Source: Flavobacteriales bacterium | Lineage (GTDB): Bacteria; Bacteroidota; Bacteroidia; Flavobacteriales_D; Sanyastnellaceae | DNA length: 43,396 nt | Direction of reading: 5' to 3' | Assembly: GCA_029238785.1 (NCBI GenBank) | Contig: JAQWFN010000036.1 | Coordinates: 1 to 43,396 of the forward strand | Shown: positions 15,281 to 24,395 of the stretch, piece after piece | How the letters are laid out: each line of letters starts with the position of its first letter | Numbering within the stretch: the first letter of the stretch is position 1 | Position numbers and translations under genes: made by a program | Notes under the pieces: generated by a model | What the model was told of the DNA's origin: nothing | Database searches by the model: none | Seen by the model: the letters and a program-made list of their open reading frames with translations, nothing else

Positions 15281-18200
15281 TTACCTTAGGATGTTTACGT
15301 GTCCTTCGTAGAAAGTTGATTCCTCGCTACCCACCAGTCTGATTTTCGCTCTCCAGTTGTACACGTCATCTGCCACAAAGGTGTTGTTATTGTCTCTGAA
15401 ATCGCCCAGCCAACCTTCATTGGGGTCGTTTGTTGAGAACACCTCAATCCCCCATCGGTCAAAAATCTGAAACTCGTAGAACTCCAATAAACCTTCACCC
15501 AGAAGCACCGGTTGGAAGAAATCATTGATGTTATCATTATCCGGGGTGAAGGTGTTTGGAACGTAGAAGTTGAACTCCTCTTGCACGCTCACCTCTTTTG
15601 ATGTACTGCTCTGACATCCATCTACCGTAGCCACAACAAGGTTAATGGTGTAGGTCCCCGGCACATCGTAAGTGTGCTCCGGATTGATCTGGGTTGAAAC
15701 GTAATCATCGCCAAAATTCCAGAACCATATATCAGCACCTACCGAGTTATCAAAAAGTTGAATGCTCGGGTCGTAAACGCTCATGAGTTCTGGTTCAACA
15801 AAGAAATCAGCAATAGGAACATCAAAAACGGTAATGTAATTGTCGATAAACAATGTATCCAAGCAACCTTGATCGCTTTGAACAACGAGGTTAAGGTCAT
15901 ACACGCCATCGTTGGTATAGACATGGAAAGGGTCAGCTGCTTGACCTGAAGTTTGATCTCCAAAATTCCACAAGTAAGTATCTGCGTCTGTGGATTGATC
16001 AAGGAATTGCACTTGCAGTGGTTCACAGCCTTGGGTTAGGTTGGATGAAAAATCAGCTACTGGTGTGGGGTGAATGGTGAAAAATGACGTTGTTTCATCT
16101 ACACAACCGTAGGCGTTACTTGCGCTAAGGCTGATGGGGTAAATTCCCACTCCCTCAACTGTGAAAGCAGGCTCAGAGGTATTTGCATCACCAAATGCTC
16201 CGAAATCCCATTCAAAGTTATCTGCATAAATACTGTTGTTCGTTATTTGAACATCAATAGGATCTTGGCAGGTGCTTGTTTCGCTCATCTCGAAATTAGC
16301 GACCGGCGTTGGACTCACTACTACAGTTAGCATGAAAGTGTCTGCACAAAGCTGTAGGTTTTGAGCGATCATTTGAATATCGTAAGACAAAGGATCAGCT
16401 CCTGGGTTGAAGAAAGTGTGGTTTGGGTTGGCACCGCTACCCGTCTCGTTATCACCGAAATCCCATTGGTAGAACAATCCGTTGTTGGTTTCATTATTGA
16501 AGTTCACCGTGAAGGGACTACATCCAACGGTTTCAGCCACAGAAAAAGAAGCTTCAGGCGCTCCATAGACCGTAAAGTTTTGTGTTATGGATGCCGGACA
16601 GTCGTTTAAAGCGCTAATGACCGACATCGTCACTGGGAAGGTTTGGCCGCTTTCAAAGGTGTGAAAAGGATTAGTGACATTCGAAGTATTCCCATCACCA
16701 AAATCCCAATCAACGTTGATCACATCTGGTGTTTGGTTGATGAACTGCACCGCTTGATCTTGACAAACATCAGGCACATCCGTGGTAAACACCGGGTCTG
16801 GAGCTTCAAATACGTTGATCACAATTTGAGTGGTATCGAAACTACAGCCATTATCGGCAAACTGATACACCGTGTAAACACCAGCGTCGAGGAAAGTGTG
16901 CGTGGGACTTGGGGTGTTTGTTACGTTCAAATCACCGAAGTCGTAAGATACCGTTGTGGCTCCTTCTGAGAAATCAGTGAATTCTACCTCAAGCGGCTCA
17001 CAACCTTCCGTAAGGTTGGTGTTAAAGAAAGCGCTCACCGTGTTTGGGAGCACCGTCACCGTGTAGTCGAAGGTATCTACACCACATTCATTCGTGGTGA
17101 TGAGCGTAATGGTATAGTCTGTTGGTAAAGAATCCGTAGTGAATATATGCGTTAAGGGCTCTTCCAAGGTACTTGTTCCCCCATCGCCGAAGTCCCAATC
17201 AAAGGTATCAGGATTACCAACTGAAGTGTTTGCAATATTGATGGTCCAAGGAGAGCAGAAGAAGTCGAGATCAGTTCCAAACTCAGCCACGGGTTGAGGG
17301 AAAACCGTAATCTCATCCACTGCCACATCACTTCCACAGTAGTTTGTTGCGATGAGGCTCACTTCGTAAATCACATCGTCTGGACCTTGCTGGTAGATGA
17401 CATTTGCTGGAGTAATGTCTAGGCTACTTGTTGTAGCTAGGTCCCAGAGGAAGCTCAATTCTTGGCCCACAGAAAGGTTTTCAAAGGCCACGTCTAAAGG
17501 TGCACATCCGTTGTTAGGTGATACCGCGAAGTCAGCCATTGGCGGGTTGATGATGCTGGTTTGAGTGAAGCTAGTATCGCTACAACCAAGATCGTTAAAG
17601 GCAATAAAAGTAATATCAAAAAGGCCCTCATCAGGATAGGTGTAATTTGGTTCGAAGAGGAAATCTTCATCTGTATTTCCCCAATCCCATGTGTAAGAAG
17701 TAGCTCCTGTTGTGTTGTTTTCAATTTCAATTGCACTGTTTGTACAAGCGTTGGGATCAACAAGAATATCTGCCAAAGGCACAGGCAGTACTTCAATAGC
17801 TAAATTGATGGTGTCGCTACACCCTGTTAATGGAGAGGTATACCAATAGAACAAATCGCTTGTACCAGCACCAATGCTCGGATCAAAAATTCCAAGAGCA
17901 TCATCAACAATTCCATTTCCTTCCCATGTTCCACCGAGGGGCGAAAAGTCTTCTAAACTTTGTAAGCCAACATTTCCGCAAAACTCACTTGAGCTACCAG
18001 CATCGAGCACTGCCAAGGGAAGTACCTCTACTTCAATCGAATCAATACTATAACAAGTTCCACTTCCAAACTCCATGTATAGTGTAAAAATACCGTCGTT
18101 AGTAAGCAAAGGATCAAAAACACCTGTAGCGGCATCAATCACCCCATCACCAAACCAGTTGACATCGGCTACTGGACTAAAACCAGCAAGTTGTAGTGCG

Positions 18201-21200
18201 CCATTGTTCAAGCAAATGCTTTCATCAGGTCCTGCATCTGCAATTACAGGGGCAATCACATCAACCAAGATCGAATCGCTTGCGCCACAGCCGATGCCGT
18301 CGGTATATTCATAAACCAAGTAGTAGCTGCCAATACCCGGACTCTCAAAAATCCCCCATGGATCCGTGATCCCTGGTCCGCTCCACTCGCCCACTCCTGG
18401 AGCAATTGGGGAGAAGCCTGTTAATACTTCAGGAATTTCTTGATCACACAAAGTCAAATCAACACCCGGATTAATGATGGGTGCCGAGTTCACAAAGACG
18501 GTAACTTGGTCATTTCCCGCGCAACCCACCGCATCAACTACGGTAACACTGTAGCTTTCGGTTATGGACGGAGAAGCCCAAGGATTGGAAATCCCCGTGT
18601 TGTTCAAGCTCGTGCCACCAGACCAAGAGAAGGTGTCAAAAGGAGGGTTATCGCCCGAAGGAATGGCTTCCAATTGCACGCTGTCTCCTTCACAAATGGT
18701 AGCGTCCAGACCTATTGTTACTTCCGGTAAGGTGTACACTTCAATAGCTAGATCATCAGAGGTTTCGCAAGTTCCTGTTCCGATGGTATAGGTGAGGGTT
18801 TGAACTCCCGTAGTGCTTGGAGTAAAGAGTCCGCCAGCACTAACGTTGTTCCCAGACCAAGTTCCCCCAATAGCTAATTGCACAGGAGGAGCGTTTAAAC
18901 AAAGCGCAAAATCATTTCCGGCGAAGGCATTTTGTGGGTCAGTTACGCTTACTTCAATCGAATCAACATCGAAGCAGCCAGCAATATTGGTGTAGGTGTA
19001 ATACAAAAAGAGATCCCCCGCTTGCTGAGGAGTGAAGATGCCATCACTCGTTACGCCTTCTCCTGTCCACACACCAGTGCCATTAGCATCGCTCAAGGGA
19101 CTATAGCCCGTTAAGACCTCGGCGATGGGTTGATTGCACAGGGTCAAATCGGGTCCCGCCTCTACAATTGGTAGGGGTAAAACGTTTACATCAATGCTTT
19201 CGCTCACCACACAACCGTTGTCGTCTTCAATGGTGAAGGTATAGGTGCTTGTTGCATTTGGCGATGCGATTGGGTTGAAAGAACTTGGATCATCTAAACC
19301 TACAGCACTGGTCCAAGTAGGATTAATGTAAGGAGCAGCGCCATCGCTCACCACAGCGTTCAATTGCACCTCATCGCCAGCACAAATGTTTTCATCTGTT
19401 CCAAGATCGATTGTTGGAATTTCGAATACCTCTACTGAGAGCACATCGCTTGACAAACAAGATCCGCCGCCCAAAGTGTAAGTAAGGTTTGTTGTTCCCA
19501 CAATACTTGGGAAAAACTCACCACTTGGAGTAACGTTGTTTCCAGACCAAGTACCTCCTGGTGTTGTTGCCACAAGTTGAACTGAACTTGCTGATTCACA
19601 GAAGGTCACATCCGGACCAGCATCAGCGCTTGTTGGTTCAATCACTTCGATGTCGAGAACATCACTATTGATACAGCCGTTAGCGTCGGTAAAGGTGTAG
19701 GTTGCCGTGAAATTTCCAGCTGCACTTGGTGTGTATACTCCAGTTGGAGTAATATTGGCACCCGACCAAACCCCGGTTCCTCCTGTTGTTGGAGAGAAGC
19801 CTGCAATTTGTTCACCTACAGGCTGGTTACAAAGTGTTATAGGCAAGCCTGCTTCTACCACCGGAAGTGGATTCACAGAAAGTGTCGCATTTGTTATTCC
19901 TACACATCCGTTGGCATCTGTAACAGTCACTTGGTAGTTCGTGCTTGTTGGAGGACAAGCGTTTGGAGTAGCTATTGTTGGATCAGAGAGACCTGTAGCT
20001 GGAGACCAAGCATAGTTCTGATAAGGAGCTGTACCGCCAGATACCGAGAGTGGTAATACAGCGCAATCTCCGGCACAAATGGCATTCATAGCCGCAATAC
20101 TGGGAATCGGTAATGGGTGTACATCAAGGGTAATGCTTTCACTCGCCGGGCAGCCAATGGCTGAAGTGGCATTTACTGTATAGGTGCTCAAGCCAGTGGG
20201 CGTAGCGATTACTGTTGAGCCAGACGTTGTATTCAAGTCTGGATCAAAACTCCAAGAGTAATTCGTTGCGCCGCTAGCGCTTAAAGTTACGCTTGAGCCG
20301 TTACAGACCGTTTGGTCTGGATCTGAAGCACTTATCAAAATATCTGGTGCACTTTCTACTACGAATGACTCCGTATCGACATCGGTTCCACATTCGTTTG
20401 TAACACTTAAAGTAACCGTGAAAGATCCGTCTGAGTTGTACACAATTGTTCCTGGTGAAGCCGTGTTGGCTGAAGCAGGTGTTCCTCCGGGAAAGTCCCA
20501 AGTGTAATTGCTAATTGTTCCTCCCCCATTATCGATAATTGCGGATGGGTTTACGCTGGCTCCTTCGCAGAAGTTGGGTATGGGGTTAATTGTAACCGTA
20601 GGTGGTTCCGTGACCGATACAGGAAGGGTATAAATGGAGCTTCCACAAAGGTTGGTTACGGTTAACCTCACCGTATAATTTCCGGCTTGGGTAAAGAGAA
20701 ATTCGGGTTCAATGCTTGTTGCAGAGCCGGAGGCAAAACTAACTCCGGTGCTAGGAATCACTTCCCATAGATAGGTTTCTTGATCGCAGAGTTGAAGTGA
20801 ACTTGAAAGGTTTTCTGGAATCACGTTTAATGGCGCACAACCCGCTTGTGGATCTAGGGTAAATAGTGATTCCGGAGGTGGTGTGGCGCATATTTCTTGA
20901 GATACAGTTTGGCTACCACATGGATTCGACCCCACCATGGTAACGGTATAGGTCCCCGGATCGAAGGAAGCCGAAAATCCATTAGCGTCGTTCAAGGTTC
21001 CTCCTGTGATGGTCCAACCTGTAGCTGGAGAAATGCTCCATTGTGCAGCCATCAAACTGGTACATACACCGTTATTATTAAAGAATGCGTTAGTACTGGT
21101 ATTAACAAACTGAAAAGACGGCGTGTTCGAGCACCACTCGTTTCCGGGAAGTACATCCATAGATACCGTTGGTGGTGAACTGGTTTGAACCGGCTCGAAA

Positions 21201-22342
21201 GTAGAGGATGATTGTCCACAAGGATTCGACGCTATGATTCTCACATGAAAAGAATTAGCGAAGCCCCCTAAACTTGTCACCCCACAAGAAGAACCGTTGA
21301 ACACATGCTCAACCGCTGGTGGCGGTGGATGGGTGAAAATCTCATTTGGTGATCCATCGTTGTAAGAAACCGTGTATATCGTTCCTGGAGGATTGTTCTG
21401 CGTATTGAGAATTGGAAAGCTTAGGGTTTCAGTAGGCGCACACAAACCAATGGTATTTCCTCCACCAAGTGCTACTGAAGGGTTATTCCCAACAAAGACT
21501 TCATAAACCTCGGTTGATACGCAGCCGTTTTGTCCTGTTACGGTAACACTTAAATCGAAGAAGCCTGTTTCTGCGTATGTGTGATTCAAACTTGCCCATG
21601 TTGCTCCTGTAAAGGGCGCCGTACCATCGCCCCAATCAACAACATAAGAAGTGTTGGTAGCTTGTGTTGTTGAAGTGTTGTTAATTGAAATATCGAAGAG
21701 CGTACCCGGTGGTCCGCACATCACAAAAGGTGTAAAGATGTCCACGTCTGCAATAGACGCATCAGGCGATTCTGTGACATTAACCGTTTGACTCGTTGTG
21801 CTGCTACATCCGTTATCATCCGTTACTGTTAGGGTTACCGTGAATGAGTCCGTACCATCACCTGGTGCTAGAAATTCATGGCTTGGGTTCTGGTCTGAGC
21901 TTGTATTCCCCTCAGATCCTGGATTCCCAAAATCCCATTCGTAAGTGAGGTCGCTGCCAGAGGAGGTATTTATGAAAAGTACTTCCTCGCTGGAACAAGG
22001 GTCGTTTTGAACTACATTGAAATTGGCCACTGGATTATTGAGGACGGTGATGGTCACCTGATCGCTATCGTCGCAGTCGTCTGCTTCTAATTCTACGGTA
22101 TAGGTTGTTGTCGTAGTTGGACTAACCGTTGGATTTGCCACATCTCCAAGCCCATTTGACCAATCAAGCTCTGGGTTGACTCCTTCCACAACCGTAGGAT
22201 TTCCGCCGAGAACAACACTTTCTCCAAGGCAAATGGTTTGGTTTTCACCAGCATCTACCTCGCACTGAGCAAGAAGGTTGTGCCCCAATGTACTTCCAAG
22301 CAAGAAGAACATGAATAAATAACGTTTCAAAAAAGTAGACAT
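15281..22342 (-). CDS. Giant secreted multi-PKD protein with T9SS type B (gliding-associated) C-terminal domain
   Basis: About 2,353 residues from the chosen ATG. The N terminus (MSTFLKRYLFMFFLLGSTLG to LLAQ) is a signal peptide. The body contains about 13 PKD-like Ig domains with W-D-F-G-D type turns (YEWDFG, FDWDFGDG, YLWNFGDQ, WFWNFGDD) in the N-terminal and C-terminal thirds. Between them is a block of about ten Cys-pair modules starting AGPDxxxC (repeat entry at 17778-20112). The last 96 residues (FYVPNTFTPDNDNINDFF, FQIFDRWGIEVF, DDVYNWRAKIRLVG) are the gliding motility-associated C-terminal domain, a type B T9SS sorting signal. It is probably a cell-surface adhesin or matrix protein. 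The start at 22342 is chosen over an upstream in-frame start because a promoter lies between them and the signal peptide begins there. Confidence 0.92.
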   Translation of the reverse strand: MSTFLKRYLFMFFLLGSTLGHNLLAQCEVDAGENQTICLGESVVLGGNPTVVEGVNPELDWSNGLGDVANPTVSPTTTTTYTVELEADDCDDSDQVTITVLNNPVANFNVVQNDPCSSEEVLFINTSSGSDLTYEWDFGNPGSEGNTSSDQNPSHEFLAPGDGTDSFTVTLTVTDDNGCSSTTSQTVNVTESPDASIADVDIFTPFVMCGPPGTLFDISINNTSTTQATNTSYVVDWGDGTAPFTGATWASLNHTYAETGFFDLSVTVTGQNGCVSTEVYEVFVGNNPSVALGGGNTIGLCAPTETLSFPILNTQNNPPGTIYTVSYNDGSPNEIFTHPPPPAVEHVFNGSSCGVTSLGGFANSFHVRIIASNPCGQSSSTFEPVQTSSPPTVSMDVLPGNEWCSNTPSFQFVNTSTNAFFNNNGVCTSLMAAQWSISPATGWTITGGTLNDANGFSASFDPGTYTVTMVGSNPCGSQTVSQEICATPPPESLFTLDPQAGCAPLNVIPENLSSSLQLCDQETYLWEVIPSTGVSFASGSATSIEPEFLFTQAGNYTVRLTVTNLCGSSIYTLPVSVTEPPTVTINPIPNFCEGASVNPSAIIDNGGGTISNYTWDFPGGTPASANTASPGTIVYNSDGSFTVTLSVTNECGTDVDTESFVVESAPDILISASDPDQTVCNGSSVTLSASGATNYSWSFDPDLNTTSGSTVIATPTGLSTYTVNATSAIGCPASESITLDVHPLPIPSIAAMNAICAGDCAVLPLSVSGGTAPYQNYAWSPATGLSDPTIATPNACPPTSTNYQVTVTDANGCVGITNATLSVNPLPVVEAGLPITLCNQPVGEQIAGFSPTTGGTGVWSGANITPTGVYTPSAAGNFTATYTFTDANGCINSDVLDIEVIEPTSADAGPDVTFCESASSVQLVATTPGGTWSGNNVTPSGEFFPSIVGTTNLTYTLGGGSCLSSDVLSVEVFEIPTIDLGTDENICAGDEVQLNAVVSDGAAPYINPTWTSAVGLDDPSSFNPIASPNATSTYTFTIEDDNGCVVSESIDVNVLPLPIVEAGPDLTLCNQPIAEVLTGYSPLSDANGTGVWTGEGVTSDGIFTPQQAGDLFLYYTYTNIAGCFDVDSIEVSVTDPQNAFAGNDFALCLNAPPVQLAIGGTWSGNNVSAGGLFTPSTTGVQTLTYTIGTGTCETSDDLAIEVYTLPEVTIGLDATICEGDSVQLEAIPSGDNPPFDTFSWSGGTSLNNTGISNPWASPSITESYSVTVVDAVGCAGNDQVTVFVNSAPIINPGVDLTLCDQEIPEVLTGFSPIAPGVGEWSGPGITDPWGIFESPGIGSYYLVYEYTDGIGCGASDSILVDVIAPVIADAGPDESICLNNGALQLAGFSPVADVNWFGDGVIDAATGVFDPLLTNDGIFTLYMEFGSGTCYSIDSIEVEVLPLAVLDAGSSSEFCGNVGLQSLEDFSPLGGTWEGNGIVDDALGIFDPSIGAGTSDLFYWYTSPLTGCSDTINLAIEVLPVPLADILVDPNACTNSAIEIENNTTGATSYTWDWGNTDEDFLFEPNYTYPDEGLFDITFIAFNDLGCSDTSFTQTSIINPPMADFAVSPNNGCAPLDVAFENLSVGQELSFLWDLATTSSLDITPANVIYQQGPDDVIYEVSLIATNYCGSDVAVDEITVFPQPVAEFGTDLDFFCSPWTINIANTSVGNPDTFDWDFGDGGTSTLEEPLTHIFTTDSLPTDYTITLITTNECGVDTFDYTVTVLPNTVSAFFNTNLTEGCEPLEVEFTDFSEGATTVSYDFGDLNVTNTPSPTHTFLDAGVYTVYQFADNGCSFDTTQIVINVFEAPDPVFTTDVPDVCQDQAVQFINQTPDVINVDWDFGDGNTSNVTNPFHTFESGQTFPVTMSVISALNDCPASITQNFTVYGAPEASFSVAETVGCSPFTVNFNNETNNGLFYQWDFGDNETGSGANPNHTFFNPGADPLSYDIQMIAQNLQLCADTFMLTVVVSPTPVANFEMSETSTCQDPIDVQITNNSIYADNFEWDFGAFGDANTSEPAFTVEGVGIYPISLSASNAYGCVDETTSFFTIHPTPVADFSSNLTQGCEPLQVQFLDQSTDADTYLWNFGDQTSGQAADPFHVYTNDGVYDLNLVVQSDQGCLDTLFIDNYITVFDVPIADFFVEPELMSVYDPSIQLFDNSVGADIWFWNFGDDYVSTQINPEHTYDVPGTYTINLVVATVDGCQSSTSKEVSVQEEFNFYVPNTFTPDNDNINDFFQPVLLGEGLLEFYEFQIFDRWGIEVFSTNDPNEGWLGDFRDNNNTFVADDVYNWRAKIRLVGSEESTFYEGHVNILR
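17778..20112 (-). repeat. Three tandem triads of Ig-like modules inside the giant protein
   Basis: This protein-level repeat covers about 780 residues in ten modules of about 78. Three module types alternate in a fixed order: III (PxIxLGxDxxICxGDxVQL, ending TVxDxxGC), I (EAGPDLTLCNQP, then GVWTGEGVT, GIFTP, GC) and II (DAGPDxxxC, then GGTWSGNN, GxFxPS, LTYTxGxGxC). Type III modules begin near 20112, 19418 and 18724, so the period is about 694 bp, or 231 residues. A tenth module ends the block. Each module has one conserved Cys near its start and one near its end, likely a disulphide. I infer growth by duplication of a three-domain unit. Confidence 0.75.
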
Positions 22343-22386
22343 AGCTAGGCGAAAAAGTAGTGATTTCCAGAGGTGAAACCATGAAT

Positions 22387-22417
22387 CAAAAGTAATGGTT
22401 GCATCAGCCAGAAACAA
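22387..22417 (-). promoter_or_regulatory. Complete Bacteroidetes promoter for the giant secreted gene
   Basis: On the reverse strand a TTG (22417-22415) is followed after exactly 20 bp by TACTTTTG (22394-22387). This matches the two-part Bacteroidetes promoter, TTG at -33 and TAnnTTTG at -7. Transcription would start near 22380, leaving a leader of about 38 nt before the ATG at 22342. It is the best-formed promoter in the window. Confidence 0.8.
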
Positions 22418-22442
22418 AAAAAGGGGACTATTTGCCCCCTTT
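22416..22442 (-). terminator. Rho-independent terminator of the serine protease gene
   Basis: Read on the reverse strand: AAAGGGG, a 9-nt loop, CCCCTTT, then further T residues (seven T in a row in all). It starts 24 bp after the stop of the protease gene at 22466. Its T-tract runs directly into the -33 TTG of the next gene's promoter, so termination and re-initiation are packed together. Confidence 0.85.
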
Positions 22443-22465
22443 CTTGCTTGTAATAATTTTCGACT

Positions 22466-24220
22466 TTAGATCTTACTCCATTTCTTGGTTTGAGATAAGC
22501 CGTTTTCGTCTTGCAATGTGATGTAATAAATCCCTGCTGGCAATTCGCTTAATGCGATGCGTGCAACCGGACCAGAGATCAACTCTTCGGCAACAAGTTT
22601 ACCTGTTTGATCGAAGACCAAAACTGTATGGTTGATGCTTGAACTCTTAATTCTAAGGTTCAGGAAATCGCTTGAAGGGTTAGGAGCGATGAAGAATGAC
22701 TCATAACCTAAGGTAAATTCTTCTGTACTCAGCGCTGGGTTGCAAGAACCTTCGCCATTTCTGTAAGCACCATCAAGAACTACGGTTTCAACACCAGATG
22801 TTGTTCCAACAGGATCTAACCAAACTTTTAATTTCTGATCGGCAGCGTTTGGGTTGTTGGTCCAGTGGTAAGACATTTTCCCATACTGATCTGGCGCATT
22901 TGGTCCGAATTGTCCACTTTGCACACAATCGGAAAAACCAGAAGAAAGGGTTCCGATGATTCTATGCTGTTCATTGTAAAGCGGTGATCCTGAAGAGCCT
23001 CCTTCTGTTGTTCCGTGGTTGGTTTCTGTTGCCGACCATCTCACTTCCCAGTGTGAGCCTGGAGCTCCCCACCAGATGCTTTGCGCTGGCTGCGTGTATT
23101 CGGAAATCTTTTTGATGTCGCCCGATGGGTGGTGAATACCTTTTCCAGATGGAGAAGTAGTATTCGTTGCGTCCCAACCTGCGAAGTACGGGTTATAGTT
23201 ATCTGGGATATCATCTTCTACTTCCAAGAGCAAGAAATCAGAGCCGTCGAAGCCGTTTGATGAATCGTCGTTTGAATCGGCCAAACGAATGGCTCCTGTT
23301 CTGTTTCTAGCGCTGCTGAAACCAAGTGTACCACATTCTTCCCACTCTGGAATACCGTCGTCGTTGGCATCTGCTGCCGGACGCTCATAATTGAACCTGA
23401 ATTGCAAAAAGGCCATGTCTGCATCTGAAACTGTTGGTGCACAGTGCATTGCAGAAAGTACATATTGACGACAATCAAAAGCCGTAGTGTTTACCAAGGA
23501 ACCAGAACACAAACCAATATCGTTACCATCGGTAATTCTCATTCTTACCACACCGTCTCGTTCTTTTGTCCAAAACTCCCCTTCTGGGCAATTCACGTTA
23601 ACTTGACAAGATCCGGCAGAGCTCCCACCTCTCTCAGCATCAGCTAATTCTGAAGGGGGATAAACCATTCTAAAAAAGTGACCAGCTCCCATCAAATCGA
23701 GAACAGCTTCGCCAACAACATCTGCAGGCTGCACATATTCAATGGTAATGCTTTCGCCCCACATGTCGTTGGTCATGAAACGCATGTGATCGTTATTTTC
23801 TTCGCTAGTAATAGGTCCTTCGAAATAAGTACGGTCTGCATTGTAGATAAACATCGCGCTTCCTTCTGGCAAATAAAAACCGTCGAAATAAGCACAAACA
23901 CTCATGGCATCTGGCGAGTGTAAAGTAGCACGCCAAACTTTGGTTCCGTCAGACAATTCAGTCCATGTACCAAAATTGGATGCATTTGCGTCATGAAAAA
24001 TAACCCTTCCGTTGATGGTTTGACCTTTTGTTGCTTCGAGTTGATCAGCGCGCGCCATCAATTCGTCAAAAGAAGTTCCAGACAAGGTGAGGGTTTCGCA
24101 TGTCCCCAGATCACTAGCGTTCGTGAAGCCTAGCGGACGTTCAATCGTTGCTTGTGCAAAAAGTGAGGTGCTCAATGCGAGCATGAATAGAGATGATAAA
24201 AATGCGTATTTATGTTTCAT
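22466..24220 (-). CDS. Secreted trypsin-like serine endopeptidase with T9SS type A sorting domain
   Basis: The 584-residue protein has a signal peptide (1-23, LALSTSLFAQ), a propeptide-like N-terminal region (about 24-200) and a trypsin-fold domain. The catalytic triad can be read: His259 in YVLSAMHC, Asp328 in SDFLLLEV and Ser410 in GGSSGSP. Several cysteine pairs (for example CQVNVNC at 205-211) suggest disulphides. The overall pattern resembles lysyl endopeptidase-type (S1) enzymes. The last 75 residues (FIAPNPSSDFLNLRI, LVFDQTGKLV, LPAGIYYITL) are a type A T9SS C-terminal sorting domain, so it is probably exported across the outer membrane and then anchored or released. A near-consensus -7 box, TATTTTCG, lies upstream on the reverse strand. 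Confidence 0.92.
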   Translation of the reverse strand: MKHKYAFLSSLFMLALSTSLFAQATIERPLGFTNASDLGTCETLTLSGTSFDELMARADQLEATKGQTINGRVIFHDANASNFGTWTELSDGTKVWRATLHSPDAMSVCAYFDGFYLPEGSAMFIYNADRTYFEGPITSEENNDHMRFMTNDMWGESITIEYVQPADVVGEAVLDLMGAGHFFRMVYPPSELADAERGGSSAGSCQVNVNCPEGEFWTKERDGVVRMRITDGNDIGLCSGSLVNTTAFDCRQYVLSAMHCAPTVSDADMAFLQFRFNYERPAADANDDGIPEWEECGTLGFSSARNRTGAIRLADSNDDSSNGFDGSDFLLLEVEDDIPDNYNPYFAGWDATNTTSPSGKGIHHPSGDIKKISEYTQPAQSIWWGAPGSHWEVRWSATETNHGTTEGGSSGSPLYNEQHRIIGTLSSGFSDCVQSGQFGPNAPDQYGKMSYHWTNNPNAADQKLKVWLDPVGTTSGVETVVLDGAYRNGEGSCNPALSTEEFTLGYESFFIAPNPSSDFLNLRIKSSSINHTVLVFDQTGKLVAEELISGPVARIALSELPAGIYYITLQDENGLSQTKKWSKI

Positions 24221-24395
24221 GAAAGCTTGATTTTGCCCGAAAATACAATAAATGCTAGGAATGTGAAGATTGGAATTCCTTAGTAATGGGAATCCAAAGC
24301 CGAATAGCTCCTACTTACAAGCGATTAAACACTAAAATAACGCAGGTGTTCTTTTTCTTGATGATGAATGGATAGAAAGTCCGAATTTTAGCACG

